64,000 nt of DNA from Actinomycetota bacterium (GCA_947449765.1 CANFSP010000001.1:1-64000), one strand, 5' to 3'; numbered from the stretch's first letter, positions 46,187 through 54,206 are shown. Notes: generated by a model from the letters alone, not told the origin. A program made the numbers and translations.

Positions 46187-47044
46187 ATGAACCACGCGTC
46201 AACACTCAGAAAACTGCTCGCTAAAACTGACTCAACTCCCCTTGTTGCCCCGGGTGGCGGAACGCCCCTCGAGGCCCTCGCGGTCGAGCGCGCGGGATTC
46301 GACGCGTTTTATCTGAGTGGCTACGCTGTCGCGGCGTGGCGGCATGGCCTGCCCGACATTGGACTCCTGGGTGCCCTCGACACGGCAGAAGCCGTGAGCT
46401 CCATTGCTCGAGTGATTGACATCCCAATCATCTGCGATGCTGACACTGGTTATGGCGACGAGGCCTCGGTTTATTCAACGGTGCGTTTGCTCGAGAATGC
46501 TGGCGCAGCCGCGATTCAGTTGGAAGATCAGGCATGGCCCAAAAAGTGTGGCCACATGAACGACAAGCGCGTTATCGATGCGGATGAAGCCACGCGTAAA
46601 ATTGCTGCCGCCGTGAAGGCCCGCCAGAACCCAGACACGGTCATCATCGCACGCACGGATTCGCTATCGCCATTGGGAATTGACGAGGCTATTCGTCGCG
46701 TTCGCATGTTCGGTGAGGCCGGAGCCGACGTGTTGTTCATCGACGCCCCGCAGTCGATGGAGGACCTCACGCGGATTGGTTCGGAGCTTGATGGAATCCT
46801 CATGGCAAACATGAGCGAGAGCGGAAAGACTCCCGCGATGTCTGCCGATGAGTTCCACAAGCTCGGTTTCGGACTGGTCGTTTTCCCGACAACGGCGTTG
46901 CGAATGGCCGCTCAAAGTTTCAACGAGCTCTTCTCACACCTCAAAAAGACGGGTGACACGCGCGAGCTGCGTGATCGCATGTTTGGACTCGATGAATTGA
47001 ACGACCTGGTTCGCCTCGACGTGTACAACAACATTGGGCGGTAG
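46187..47044 (+). CDS. Isocitrate lyase/PEP mutase family lyase, copy 1
   Basis: The 285-residue product has the family core: 'SGYAVAAWRHGLPDIGLL', metal-site 'CDADTGYGDEASV', the lyase signature 'WPKKCGH' and 'IIARTDSL'. KKCGH with the following helices fits 2-methylisocitrate lyase, 2,3-dimethylmalate lyase and related C-C lyases rather than PEP mutase. It would cut a substituted malate into pyruvate or another 2-oxo acid plus a carboxylic acid. ATG 46187 has GGAAG upstream and gives the same N-terminus as the tandem copy. The two copies are about 60-65% identical by eye. Confidence 0.88.
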   Translation: MNHASTLRKLLAKTDSTPLVAPGGGTPLEALAVERAGFDAFYLSGYAVAAWRHGLPDIGLLGALDTAEAVSSIARVIDIPIICDADTGYGDEASVYSTVRLLENAGAAAIQLEDQAWPKKCGHMNDKRVIDADEATRKIAAAVKARQNPDTVIIARTDSLSPLGIDEAIRRVRMFGEAGADVLFIDAPQSMEDLTRIGSELDGILMANMSESGKTPAMSADEFHKLGFGLVVFPTTALRMAAQSFNELFSHLKKTGDTRELRDRMFGLDELNDLVRLDVYNNIGR

Positions 47045-47080
47045 TGTGCCAGTGCGCACACGCAATGTGAGGAAGGCTCG

Positions 47081-47935
47081 ATGAGCACTGCCGGACGCTT
47101 ACGCGAGCTACTTGCCAACCCTGAGTCGCGGCTGGTTCTTCCCGGGGGTGGAACACCCCTTGAAGGATTGAGCGCGGTCCGGGCTGGCTTTGATGCGTTT
47201 TACCTCAGCGGGTATGCGGTTGCCGCGTGGCGTCACGGACTTCCCGACATTGGCCTGCTGGGTGCAAAAGACATGGCCTCTGCCTTATCTGCTGTGCGCC
47301 GAGTGATAGATATTCCCATCGTCTGCGACGCGGATACCGGCTACGGCGACGAGGCCTCGGTCTTCTCGACGGTGAGACTCCTCGAAGACGCGGGGGCTTC
47401 GGCGATTCAGTTGGAAGATCAGGCCTGGCCCAAAAAGTGCGGTCACATGAAAGACAAGCGCATCATTGACGCGGATGAGGCACTCCGTAAAGTTGCTGCC
47501 GCTGTGGAGGCTCGGCGAAACCCGGAGACGGTGATTATTGCCCGAACAGATGCCATCGCCCCAGCCGGGATTGACGAGGCTATCAGGCGAGCGCGCTCAT
47601 TTGTCGATGCGGGGGCAGACGTGATTTTTATCGACGCACCACAGTCGATGGATCATCTTGAGACCATCGGTCGAGAAATCAGTGTTCCTCTGCTGGTTAA
47701 CATGAGCGAGGGTGGAAAGACCCCGGAACTCTCGGCGGCGGAATATCACGCCATGGGATTCAACATCGCACTATTTCCCGCATCATCCCTCTTTGCGGCT
47801 ACCTATGCTCAGGAACGCCTGATGACCGAATTGGCCCGTACCGGAGACACACGCCCCGTGATTCCCGGCATGATGACGCTCGACGAGATGAATGAGCTTC
47901 TCGGATTGTCGCGTTACGACTCGATGACGACGTAA
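47081..47935 (+). CDS. Isocitrate lyase/PEP mutase family lyase, copy 2
   Basis: The 284-residue product is a tandem paralogue of the preceding protein, sharing 'CDADTGYGDEASV', 'WPKKCGHMKDKRIID' and 'FIDAPQSMDHL'. The C-terminal third, which shapes the active site from the neighbouring subunit in this family, differs most. The two may form a heteromer or act on related substrates, for example stereoisomers. GAGGAAGG precedes the ATG. It is the last plus-strand gene of the island and converges on the agmatine deiminase gene. Confidence 0.88.
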   Translation: MSTAGRLRELLANPESRLVLPGGGTPLEGLSAVRAGFDAFYLSGYAVAAWRHGLPDIGLLGAKDMASALSAVRRVIDIPIVCDADTGYGDEASVFSTVRLLEDAGASAIQLEDQAWPKKCGHMKDKRIIDADEALRKVAAAVEARRNPETVIIARTDAIAPAGIDEAIRRARSFVDAGADVIFIDAPQSMDHLETIGREISVPLLVNMSEGGKTPELSAAEYHAMGFNIALFPASSLFAATYAQERLMTELARTGDTRPVIPGMMTLDEMNELLGLSRYDSMTT

Positions 47936-47971
47936 GCGCTCACACCACTCTTGGAAGGTCTGAGGAGAACG

Positions 47972-48997
47972 TCAGTAACGAGGTTGCTGCTGGGTGATGC
48001 AGTGGATGCCGCCGCCGCGCGCAAAGAGCGGGCGGGCATCCACCAACACAATCTCTCGACCGGGGTAGACCTCACCAAGAATCTCCGCCGCGCGCGCATC
48101 GCCCGGGTCGTTAAAAGCGCACAGGATGACCGCCCCGTTGCAGAGGTAGTGGTTGATGTAGGAGTAGTCCACCCACGATTCGGGGTCGCTCACATCGTCG
48201 AGTAGAACCTCGGGGGCGGGCACAGGCACGACCGTGAAACCTTCAGTGCGCATCTGTGTGAGCACCCGTTGGCTCACGTCAAAGTCCGGGTGCATTGGGT
48301 CGCGCTGATCGTGCACGAGCACGGTGGCTTCGTTTGCGAAGCAGGCGACGATGTCGACGTGACCGCGCGTTCCGAACTCGTCGTAGTCGCGGGTGAGTCC
48401 GCGCTCGAGCCAGACCGTGCGGTTGGTGCCGAGCGTGCGCTTGAGTTCGGCTTCGACCTGCGCACGAGACCAGTCGGGGTTTCGCCCCTCGCCACGCTGA
48501 ACGGTTTCCGTGACGAGAACGACACCGGCACCGTTGACGTGGATGCCCCCACCCTCGTTGACCATGGGTGAGTCAATCGTGCTCACGCCAATATGTTCGG
48601 CCACGAACGTGGCGACCTTCGCGTCGTTCTCCCAGCGCGCCCAGCTCTGCTGCCCCCAGCCGTTGAAGACCCAGCTGACGGCGGACAGGGTGCCGACGTC
48701 GTTGCGCACGAACGTCGGGCCGATGTCACGCATCCAGGCATCGTCGAGGGGTGCGACGATGACCTCGACCTTCGGGTCAAGATATTCGTGAGCCACACCT
48801 TCTTCACCCGGGTTCACCACCATGCTCACCGGTTCGAAGCGCACGATGGCATTCGCCACAGCGGCCCACGCAGTGCGCGCCTCACGAGCCGCCTGCTCGG
48901 AGTCACCCAGCGTATAGTCCGCTGAGGGCCACGCCATCCACGTTCGTTCGTGCGGTTCCCACTCGGCTGGCATGTGGCTCATGAGCGTGTCGACCAC
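47972..48997 (-). CDS. aguA: Agmatine deiminase
   Basis: The 341-residue product is a guanidine-modifying enzyme with the agmatine deiminase residues: 'DDAWMRDIGPTF', catalytic His in 'TRGHVDIVACF' and catalytic Cys333 in 'GGGIHCITQQQP'. It converts agmatine to N-carbamoylputrescine and ammonia. The start at 48997 overlaps the end of the amidase gene by 19 bases; the ATG at 48982 is an alternative. It is the last gene of a four-gene minus-strand operon, and its partner enzyme is directly upstream. Confidence 0.94.
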   Translation of the reverse strand: MVDTLMSHMPAEWEPHERTWMAWPSADYTLGDSEQAAREARTAWAAVANAIVRFEPVSMVVNPGEEGVAHEYLDPKVEVIVAPLDDAWMRDIGPTFVRNDVGTLSAVSWVFNGWGQQSWARWENDAKVATFVAEHIGVSTIDSPMVNEGGGIHVNGAGVVLVTETVQRGEGRNPDWSRAQVEAELKRTLGTNRTVWLERGLTRDYDEFGTRGHVDIVACFANEATVLVHDQRDPMHPDFDVSQRVLTQMRTEGFTVVPVPAPEVLLDDVSDPESWVDYSYINHYLCNGAVILCAFNDPGDARAAEILGEVYPGREIVLVDARPLFARGGGIHCITQQQPRY

Positions 48998-49989
48998 TGC
49001 CCGGCGATACCGCCGTCGATGCCGTCTCCGTTTGCTGAACGAGGGTTGGTTACGGGCTCAACCAGGGCTGAGTAGGTATCGGGGCGTCGCGTGGCGAGGA
49101 ATGGGAACAGGTCGAGCCAGTCGCGACGTTGGTCGAGATCGAGATCCGCCACCACGGCATAGTCGCCCTCCCGCGGTGCTTGGGCGAGGATGCGACCATA
49201 CGGATCGGAGATGAACGACGAGCCGTAGAAAGTGATGGCCCCCTCGTTACCCCAGCGATTAGGCACCACCATGAAGGTGCCATTGCTGATGCCATTGGCA
49301 ACGATGACCTTCTCCCACAGGGGTTCCGTGTCAAAATCGGGATGATCCGGCTCGCTACCAATTGCCGTGGGGTAGACCAAAACCTCAGCCCCGCGAAGCG
49401 AGTAGTTTCGCGCGACTTCGGGAAACCACTCGTCCCAGCACGTGGGCATGCCTAGGTCAAGTCGCTCCCCGGAGTGCAGTTCAACGTGATGCACCGGATA
49501 TGGGTCGTCGGATGCGAGGCCCGGCGTGAAGTACTGATCTTCGTAGTAACCGGCGGTCACCGGGATGTGCAGCTTATCGGTCTGACCAACGAGGCGACCA
49601 TCCGGCCCCACGAGAATTGCCGTGTTCCAGCCGCGTCCGTCAGGTAATTCGTCGTAGCGAAAAAGCGAGGCGTGAACAAAGATGCCGTTCGCGCTTGCCG
49701 CTTGGGACGCTAATGAAAAGGTTGGTCCCCCAGCGAGTTGCTCCGCCGTCGCATTGGGAACGCCGCCTGGTCGCACATCTGCCGGGTAGCGACTGAGCGT
49801 GAGCTCTTGGAGGAAGACGATTTCGGCGCCGGCCTGCGCGCAGGTCGTGATGCCATCCCGGAGCACATCCGCGTGTTCTGCGGCATCGGCGTGCCACCTG
49901 GTCTGAACGAGTCCCACGCGAACAGGGTTTCGCCCACTCGGCTTGACCCGCGACAGTGCGGGGAGCGCCTGCGCCTGAATCAGTTCCAT
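48979..49989 (-). CDS. aguB: N-carbamoylputrescine amidase
   Basis: The 336-residue nitrilase-superfamily protein has the Glu-Lys-Cys triad: 'FLQELTLSRYPA', 'DKLHIPV' and 'PTCWDEWFPEVAR'. The cysteine context closely matches N-carbamoylputrescine amidases, which release putrescine, CO2 and ammonia. It has about 25 extra N-terminal residues compared with typical members, so the true start may be slightly downstream. It is followed with overlap by agmatine deiminase and preceded by a DUF3237 gene three bases away. Confidence 0.92.
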   Translation of the reverse strand: MELIQAQALPALSRVKPSGRNPVRVGLVQTRWHADAAEHADVLRDGITTCAQAGAEIVFLQELTLSRYPADVRPGGVPNATAEQLAGGPTFSLASQAASANGIFVHASLFRYDELPDGRGWNTAILVGPDGRLVGQTDKLHIPVTAGYYEDQYFTPGLASDDPYPVHHVELHSGERLDLGMPTCWDEWFPEVARNYSLRGAEVLVYPTAIGSEPDHPDFDTEPLWEKVIVANGISNGTFMVVPNRWGNEGAITFYGSSFISDPYGRILAQAPREGDYAVVADLDLDQRRDWLDLFPFLATRRPDTYSALVEPVTNPRSANGDGIDGGIAGQWSTRS

Positions 49990-49992
49990 TCG

Positions 49993-50475
49993 TTACTCCA
50001 CTTCGAAGAAAAACAGCGACACAGAATCGGGTTCACGGATTGCTTTTGCGACGAACACCCGATTGGTCACCCACGCGTATCGCGCATCGGACGAGCTGAG
50101 AACAGGCGTTGTCGTGAAGTACACGGAGTCGGGAGCAACGGCGTCACCACGATTGATGGCTGCAATCGTCTGGACATCCCCGTGCCGAATCCCCGAATTT
50201 TCGACCAAGATGCGTTGCTCGTCACGGTCTTCAAGTACATACGATGCCTGCAGGTGAGTGAGTTCTTCGGACAACAGGTTTTGAAAGTCCGCGCCAATCG
50301 GAAGCACGGTCCCCGCCACGAGCTCGCCGGAGGGAGCGTGATACGTGAATGTGCCGCCGGTGATCGGAATGACCCGGCGGTGACCCCGCGCCGTTGCGCC
50401 GAGATCGAGCGGCCCTGAAACAGTCACGTGAACGCTGAATCGCAGATTGAGAGCCGGCGCCGCCACCGTGTGCAT
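49993..50475 (-). CDS. DUF3237 domain protein
   Basis: The 160-residue product matches the DUF3237 pattern: 'PLDLGATARGHRRVIPITGGTF', 'GADFQNLLSEELTHLQASYVLE' region, 'NSGIRHGD' and 'TTPVLSSSDARYAWVTNRVFV'. The fold is a small beta barrel and the function is not established. Its ATG overlaps the decarboxylase stop by one base (TAATG). Strict coupling inside an amine operon suggests it binds or transforms an amine-pathway intermediate (inference). Confidence 0.85.
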   Translation of the reverse strand: MHTVAAPALNLRFSVHVTVSGPLDLGATARGHRRVIPITGGTFTYHAPSGELVAGTVLPIGADFQNLLSEELTHLQASYVLEDRDEQRILVENSGIRHGDVQTIAAINRGDAVAPDSVYFTTTPVLSSSDARYAWVTNRVFVAKAIREPDSVSLFFFEVE

Positions 50476-51875
50476 TAGTCAGCCATGGTGTCGAGAATCT
50501 GCGTGAGCAACTCGAGCGAGGTTTGTGGGTTGAGGATAGCGACTCGGGTATTGACACGACCCTGATGTGAACTCGGCGTGACCAGCGCGATTTGCTTCTC
50601 GATGAGCATGTCGCTCCAGCGCTGGTAGTCAGCCTGATCCCACCCAATTCGTTCCCACACCACTATGGAGAGCTCAGGCTCACGAACCAGCTGCACATAG
50701 GGACGCTCGCGGATAACATCCGCGAATGCCTGTGCCACGGCGATGTTGTAGGCAATCGTTTCGCGGTAGGCCTTTACGCCGTACGTGGCGAGTGAAAACC
50801 AAAACGGTAATCCACGTGCACGACGAGTGAGGTGGATGGCGTAATCCGACGGGTTCCAGTCTGGCGTTGAGGTAACGGCGTCGAGGTATTCGCCGTGCTG
50901 AGTGTGCGCGCGACGACCTTGTGCGGGATCACGATAGATAAGCGCGCAGGCGTCGTAGGGAGCGTAAAGCCACTTGTGCGGGTCGACGATGAACGAGTCC
51001 GCGATCTCGACGCCGTCGTACAGGTGTCGATGCGCGGGGGAGAGCATGCCTGCAATGCCATAAGCGCCGTCCACGTGGTACCACGCTCCGTGTCGATGTG
51101 CGACCTCACCGACGCCTCGAAGGTCATCCACGATGCCAAAGTTCGTGGTTCCCGCAGTGGCAACGACGGCGAATACGTTTGTCCAGTCATCGACCGTTGC
51201 TTCAACCGCGGCGCCACGCAAGCGACCGCCGTCATCAACCGGCACCTTGATGATGTCGCACCCCATGACTCGGGCAGCGTGAGCGAGCGAAGAGTGGGCT
51301 TCGACCGAGCACACGAAACTCCATCGCGCTGGCAACGGCTCGCCGGCCTGAGTTAGCTCATAAATGGCGTTTTCCCGCGCTGCGACAAGCGCGGAGAGAT
51401 TTCCGATGGTGCCCCCCTGCACGAATGTGCCACCGGCGCCGGTGGGCAGACCCACTTCGGCGGCGAGCCATTCAAGCACCTGGTTTTCGCAGAACACCGC
51501 ACCGGAACCCTCAAGCCACGTGCCGCCGTAGAGAGAGCTCGCGGACACCACCATGTCGAAAACGGATGCAGCTTCGGTCGCTGCCGACGGAATGAACGCG
51601 AGATAGCCGGGGTGATCTACCGAGATGCTTGCCGGGGCGAAGACATCCCGAAAAACCTCGAGCGCGGCGTCGCCGCCAATGCCCGCTTCCGTGATCGTGC
51701 CTCTCCCGTTGGCAGCGAGTTGTTCGAATGAGACCGGACCGTCGAGAGGCACGGGCTGAAGGTCGAGACGATACTTCGCATACCGCCACACTTTTTCGCG
51801 AAGCTCTTCACTTTCCGGCGTGTGTTCGTGCATTGACGTGGGTGGGGTCACGAGGCTCAAGTTTAGTCGCGACAC
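50475..51875 (-). CDS. PLP-dependent group II decarboxylase (aromatic amino acid type)
   Basis: The product (466 residues from the GTG at 51875) has the aromatic L-amino-acid decarboxylase layout: 'HPGYLAFIPS', 'GTFVQGGTIGNLSALVAARE', histidine in 'VEAHSSLAHAA', 'HVDGAYG' and the PLP lysine in 'DPHKWLYAPYDAC'. It would make an amine from an amino acid. Context with aguB and aguA would fit agmatine formation from arginine, although family members usually act on aromatic amino acids, glutamate or diaminobutyrate. A TAAACT -10-like box at 51860-51865 lies inside this frame, so the real start may be GTG 51851 or ATG 51833. Confidence 0.87.
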   Translation of the reverse strand: MSRLNLSLVTPPTSMHEHTPESEELREKVWRYAKYRLDLQPVPLDGPVSFEQLAANGRGTITEAGIGGDAALEVFRDVFAPASISVDHPGYLAFIPSAATEAASVFDMVVSASSLYGGTWLEGSGAVFCENQVLEWLAAEVGLPTGAGGTFVQGGTIGNLSALVAARENAIYELTQAGEPLPARWSFVCSVEAHSSLAHAARVMGCDIIKVPVDDGGRLRGAAVEATVDDWTNVFAVVATAGTTNFGIVDDLRGVGEVAHRHGAWYHVDGAYGIAGMLSPAHRHLYDGVEIADSFIVDPHKWLYAPYDACALIYRDPAQGRRAHTQHGEYLDAVTSTPDWNPSDYAIHLTRRARGLPFWFSLATYGVKAYRETIAYNIAVAQAFADVIRERPYVQLVREPELSIVVWERIGWDQADYQRWSDMLIEKQIALVTPSSHQGRVNTRVAILNPQTSLELLTQILDTMAD

Positions 51876-51912
51876 GCCGACATGCCGACCACGAAAAAGT
51901 TTTTTGACCCGT

Positions 51913-52025
51913 GAAAACTGCGAGTTTTCGGGGTTTAAGGCACCGGGAATAAAAAGTTTAAAGAAAAACTTTAAACTACTACATGTAGTGGAGTCACACG
52001 CGTGTAATTCACGTTATATAGTGAA
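51913..52025. promoter_or_regulatory. Cluster of five dyads upstream of a micropeptide gene
   Basis: Five inverted repeats lie in 113 bp. They are GAAAAC-N5-GTTTTC (51913-51929), AGTTTAAAG-N5-CTTTAAACT (51955-51977), ACTACATGTAGT (51978-51989), ACACGCGTGT (51996-52005) and TTCAC-N8-GTGAA (52008-52025). The last overlaps TATAGT (52017-52022), a good -10 box for the peptide gene. The minus-strand decarboxylase starts just left of the cluster, so the region may control both directions. Confidence 0.65.
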
Positions 52026-52097
52026 AGTCCACCGCAAGGGAGCGGCAGAAATCCCGGGCTAAACCGGAGATTTCGACACATAATTTTGGAGGCACAC

Positions 52098-52184
52098 ATG
52101 AACTACGACGCAAACGACACCGTTGGTGGATACGCCGTCCCGGTTGACCCAATGGACATGCTGCAGTGCGACAGCTGCCAGTAA
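52098..52184 (+). CDS. 28-residue peptide with C-terminal CxxC, candidate RiPP precursor or signal
   Basis: The reading frame starts with ATG five bases after a perfect GGAGG and encodes 28 residues. The N-terminus is acidic and polar (MNYDANDTVGG); the C-terminus is 'MLQCDSCQ', with two cysteines two residues apart. It has its own -10 box (TATAGT at 52017), a leader of about 70 bases with hairpins (CCGC/GCGG at 52032-52045; AAATCCCGG/CCGGAGATTT at about 52049-52073) and a terminator 12 bases after the stop. No maturation enzyme is adjacent. I do not recognise the family; a leader peptide or an orphan modified-peptide precursor are both possible. Confidence 0.6.
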   Translation: MNYDANDTVGGYAVPVDPMDMLQCDSCQ

Positions 52185-52196
52185 CGAATCGCTCAT

Positions 52197-52224
52197 AGAG
52201 GCCTCGGTGAAAGCCGGGGCCTCT
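52197..52224 (+). terminator. Terminator of the micropeptide gene
   Basis: The stem AGAGGCC-T-CGG / CCG-G-GGCCTCT (11 pairs including one T-G) has a 6-base loop. It separates the peptide gene from the MaoC-type gene at 52255. No long T run follows. Confidence 0.8.
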
Positions 52225-52242
52225 TGCATGTGGTGCACCTTC

Positions 52243-52248
52243 TACACT
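52243..52248 (+). promoter_or_regulatory. -10 box of a leaderless promoter
   Basis: TACACT ends six bases before the ATG at 52255, with no ribosome site, right after the terminator at 52197-52224. Confidence 0.6.
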
Positions 52249-52254
52249 TGACCC

Positions 52255-52701
52255 ATGGCAGTGAATCCCGAACTTGTCGGTCGGCACTTTCCACCGACCG
52301 CCCCGTATCTTGTTGGCCGCGAAAAAGTTCGCGAATTCTCACGTGCCGTACTCGCCACGCACCCGATCAACCTTGATCCGTCCGCAGCTCAAGCCGCTGG
52401 GTATTCCGACGTTGTCGCACCGCCAACCTTCGCCGTCGTGATTCAGGAAGGGACCCTCGCCCAACTGCTCAACGAGCCTGGTTCGGGCATCGAACTGACC
52501 CGCATCGTTCACGGTAGCCAGCAGTTCTCGTACACGCGCCCCATCGTCGCCGGCGACGAACTTATCGCGCAATTAGCCGTCGAAAGCGTGAAGACCTTGG
52601 CTGGTAACGCTCTGGTTACTGCGGTTTCCACCATCACGGACGCTGCCGGTGAGCACGTCTGCACGGCTACCTCGATGCTCGTGGTGGGAGGCGACAACTG
52701 A
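52255..52701 (+). CDS. MaoC family dehydratase, N-terminal type (HadA-like)
   Basis: The 148-residue hot-dog protein resembles the HadA/HadC-type subunit of (3R)-hydroxyacyl-ACP dehydratase: 'LVGRHFPPTAPYLVGREKVREFSRAV' region, 'APPTFAVVIQ' and 'IVHGSQQFSYTRPIVAGDEL'. On its own this subunit lacks the hydratase motif, which is in the next gene. Together they dehydrate 3-hydroxyacyl thioesters in fatty acid elongation. The stop overlaps the next ATG by one base (TGATG). The gene order with murB is common in actinobacteria. Confidence 0.88.
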   Translation: MAVNPELVGRHFPPTAPYLVGREKVREFSRAVLATHPINLDPSAAQAAGYSDVVAPPTFAVVIQEGTLAQLLNEPGSGIELTRIVHGSQQFSYTRPIVAGDELIAQLAVESVKTLAGNALVTAVSTITDAAGEHVCTATSMLVVGGDN

Positions 52702-53135
52702 TGGCTGCACCACTGACACACACACTCGATTCGCTCACCGTGGGTGACGAGATCGCGACCGCAACGTACCAGCTCGACCGCGGAAACCTTGTTCGATACG
52801 CGGGCGCATCCGGTGATTTCAACGCCATTCACTACCGCGACGACATCGCCGCCGAGGTTGGCCTCCCCGGTGTGCTCGCCCACGGCATGCTCACCATGGG
52901 ACTCTCGGTTCAGCCCGTCGTCGAGTGGATCGGTGACCCCGGTCGCGTTCGTGACTACCAGGTGAAGTTCACACGTCCCGTGGTGGTCGACCCGAGGACG
53001 GGCGCTACTGTCACGGTCGCCGCAAAAGTCGGAGCAGTTGATGTCGAGGCGCAGACCGCCCGCGTTGACCTGACCGTCACCTACGAAGACGCGACGGTTC
53101 TGGGCAAGGCTCAGGTCGTTCTGTCATTCGCCTAA
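52701..53135 (+). CDS. MaoC family dehydratase, catalytic subunit (HadB-like)
   Basis: The 144-residue hot-dog protein has the R-hydratase active-site motif in 'YAGASGDFNAIHYRDDIAAEVGLPGVLAHGMLTMG' (Asp and His of the 'DxNxIH' element). It is the catalytic partner of the preceding gene. The pair forms a heterodimer acting on (3R)-hydroxyacyl-ACP or -CoA. It is 13 bases upstream of murB in the same transcript. Confidence 0.9.
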   Translation: MAAPLTHTLDSLTVGDEIATATYQLDRGNLVRYAGASGDFNAIHYRDDIAAEVGLPGVLAHGMLTMGLSVQPVVEWIGDPGRVRDYQVKFTRPVVVDPRTGATVTVAAKVGAVDVEAQTARVDLTVTYEDATVLGKAQVVLSFA

Positions 53136-53148
53136 GGCTGCTCACCGC

Positions 53149-54183
53149 ATGACCACTTTCGCCGACCTGACCACCACCCGCGTGGGTGGACCGGCGCGCA
53201 CGGTGCGTGAGGCACACACGCGTGACGAGCTCATCGCACTCGCGGCACAGCATTGGGCTGACGACCACGTGCTCGTTCTTGGCGAAGGGTCGAACACTGT
53301 TGTCGGTGACGACGGTTTTGACGGCACCGTCATCCTCGTTCGCTCGCAGGGCATCGACATCATTGCCGACGACTCACGCACGGTTGATGTGCGCATTCAG
53401 GCCGGTCACGACTGGGATGCGTTTGTCGCGTGGGCTGTCGAGCAAGGCCTCGCGGGTGTCGAGGGAATGTCGGGCATTCCGGGCACGGTTGGGGCCGCGC
53501 CGATTCAAAATATTGGCGCCTATGGCCAAGAGATTGAGGATGTCATTCTCGGCCTTGAGTTTCTCGACGAAGGCAGCACGCAACCCGTGTACCTGCCGAC
53601 CGCCGAGCTCGGGTTCGCGTTTCGCACCTCGGTGTTCAAGCGTGGTCGCCGCGGCGTGATTCTCAGCATCGACTTGCGCCTGACCCGAACTTCTGACGGC
53701 CTGAGTGAACCGGTTGCCTACGATCAGCTGGCCCACGCGCTGGGTGTAGAGCTCGGCACCTCGGTGCCACTTGCCGATGCCCGCGCCAAGGTTCTCGCCT
53801 TACGCGGCGCCAAAGGGATGCTCGTCACGGACGACCCCGACTCGCACTCAACCGGCTCGTTCTTTATGAATCCGATCGTGCGGGCCTCCTTTGCTCTCGA
53901 TCTTCCGGCGCAGGCTCCGCGCTACCCGGTCGGCCAGGAAGAGACCGGACTAGTCAAGCTCAGCGCCGCCTGGCTCATCGAAAACGCGGGTGTGCCCAAA
54001 GGCTTCGCGCTGCCGGGTTCGCGGGCGGCTGTCTCGAGCAAGCACACGCTTGCGCTCACCAACCAGGGTGGAGCGACCACATCCGAGATTCTCGAGCTCG
54101 CACGCTACATTCAGGCGCTCGTGCAGTCCAACTTCGGGCTCATTCTGCTGCCCGAGGCCAATCTCATCAATGCCACGCTGTAA
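53149..54183 (+). CDS. murB: UDP-N-acetylenolpyruvoylglucosamine reductase
   Basis: The 344-residue product is a type I MurB. It has the FAD motif 'LGEGSNTVVGDDGFDGTVI', 'GMSGIPGTVGAAPIQNIGAYGQE', the catalytic serine in 'STGSFFMNP' and the final glutamate in 'LPEANLIN'. It reduces the enolpyruvyl group to make UDP-MurNAc in the cytoplasm for peptidoglycan synthesis. It follows the MaoC pair by 13 bases and is closed by a strong hairpin. Confidence 0.96.
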   Translation: MTTFADLTTTRVGGPARTVREAHTRDELIALAAQHWADDHVLVLGEGSNTVVGDDGFDGTVILVRSQGIDIIADDSRTVDVRIQAGHDWDAFVAWAVEQGLAGVEGMSGIPGTVGAAPIQNIGAYGQEIEDVILGLEFLDEGSTQPVYLPTAELGFAFRTSVFKRGRRGVILSIDLRLTRTSDGLSEPVAYDQLAHALGVELGTSVPLADARAKVLALRGAKGMLVTDDPDSHSTGSFFMNPIVRASFALDLPAQAPRYPVGQEETGLVKLSAAWLIENAGVPKGFALPGSRAAVSSKHTLALTNQGGATTSEILELARYIQALVQSNFGLILLPEANLINATL

Positions 54184-54206
54184 GCCGTCTCGGCGCTACT
54201 AAAAAC

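Noticed and set aside
26042-47935. Genomic island with mobility genes
   Set aside because: No integrase, transposase or flanking repeats were seen, and base composition looks like the surroundings, so recent transfer is not supported within this window.
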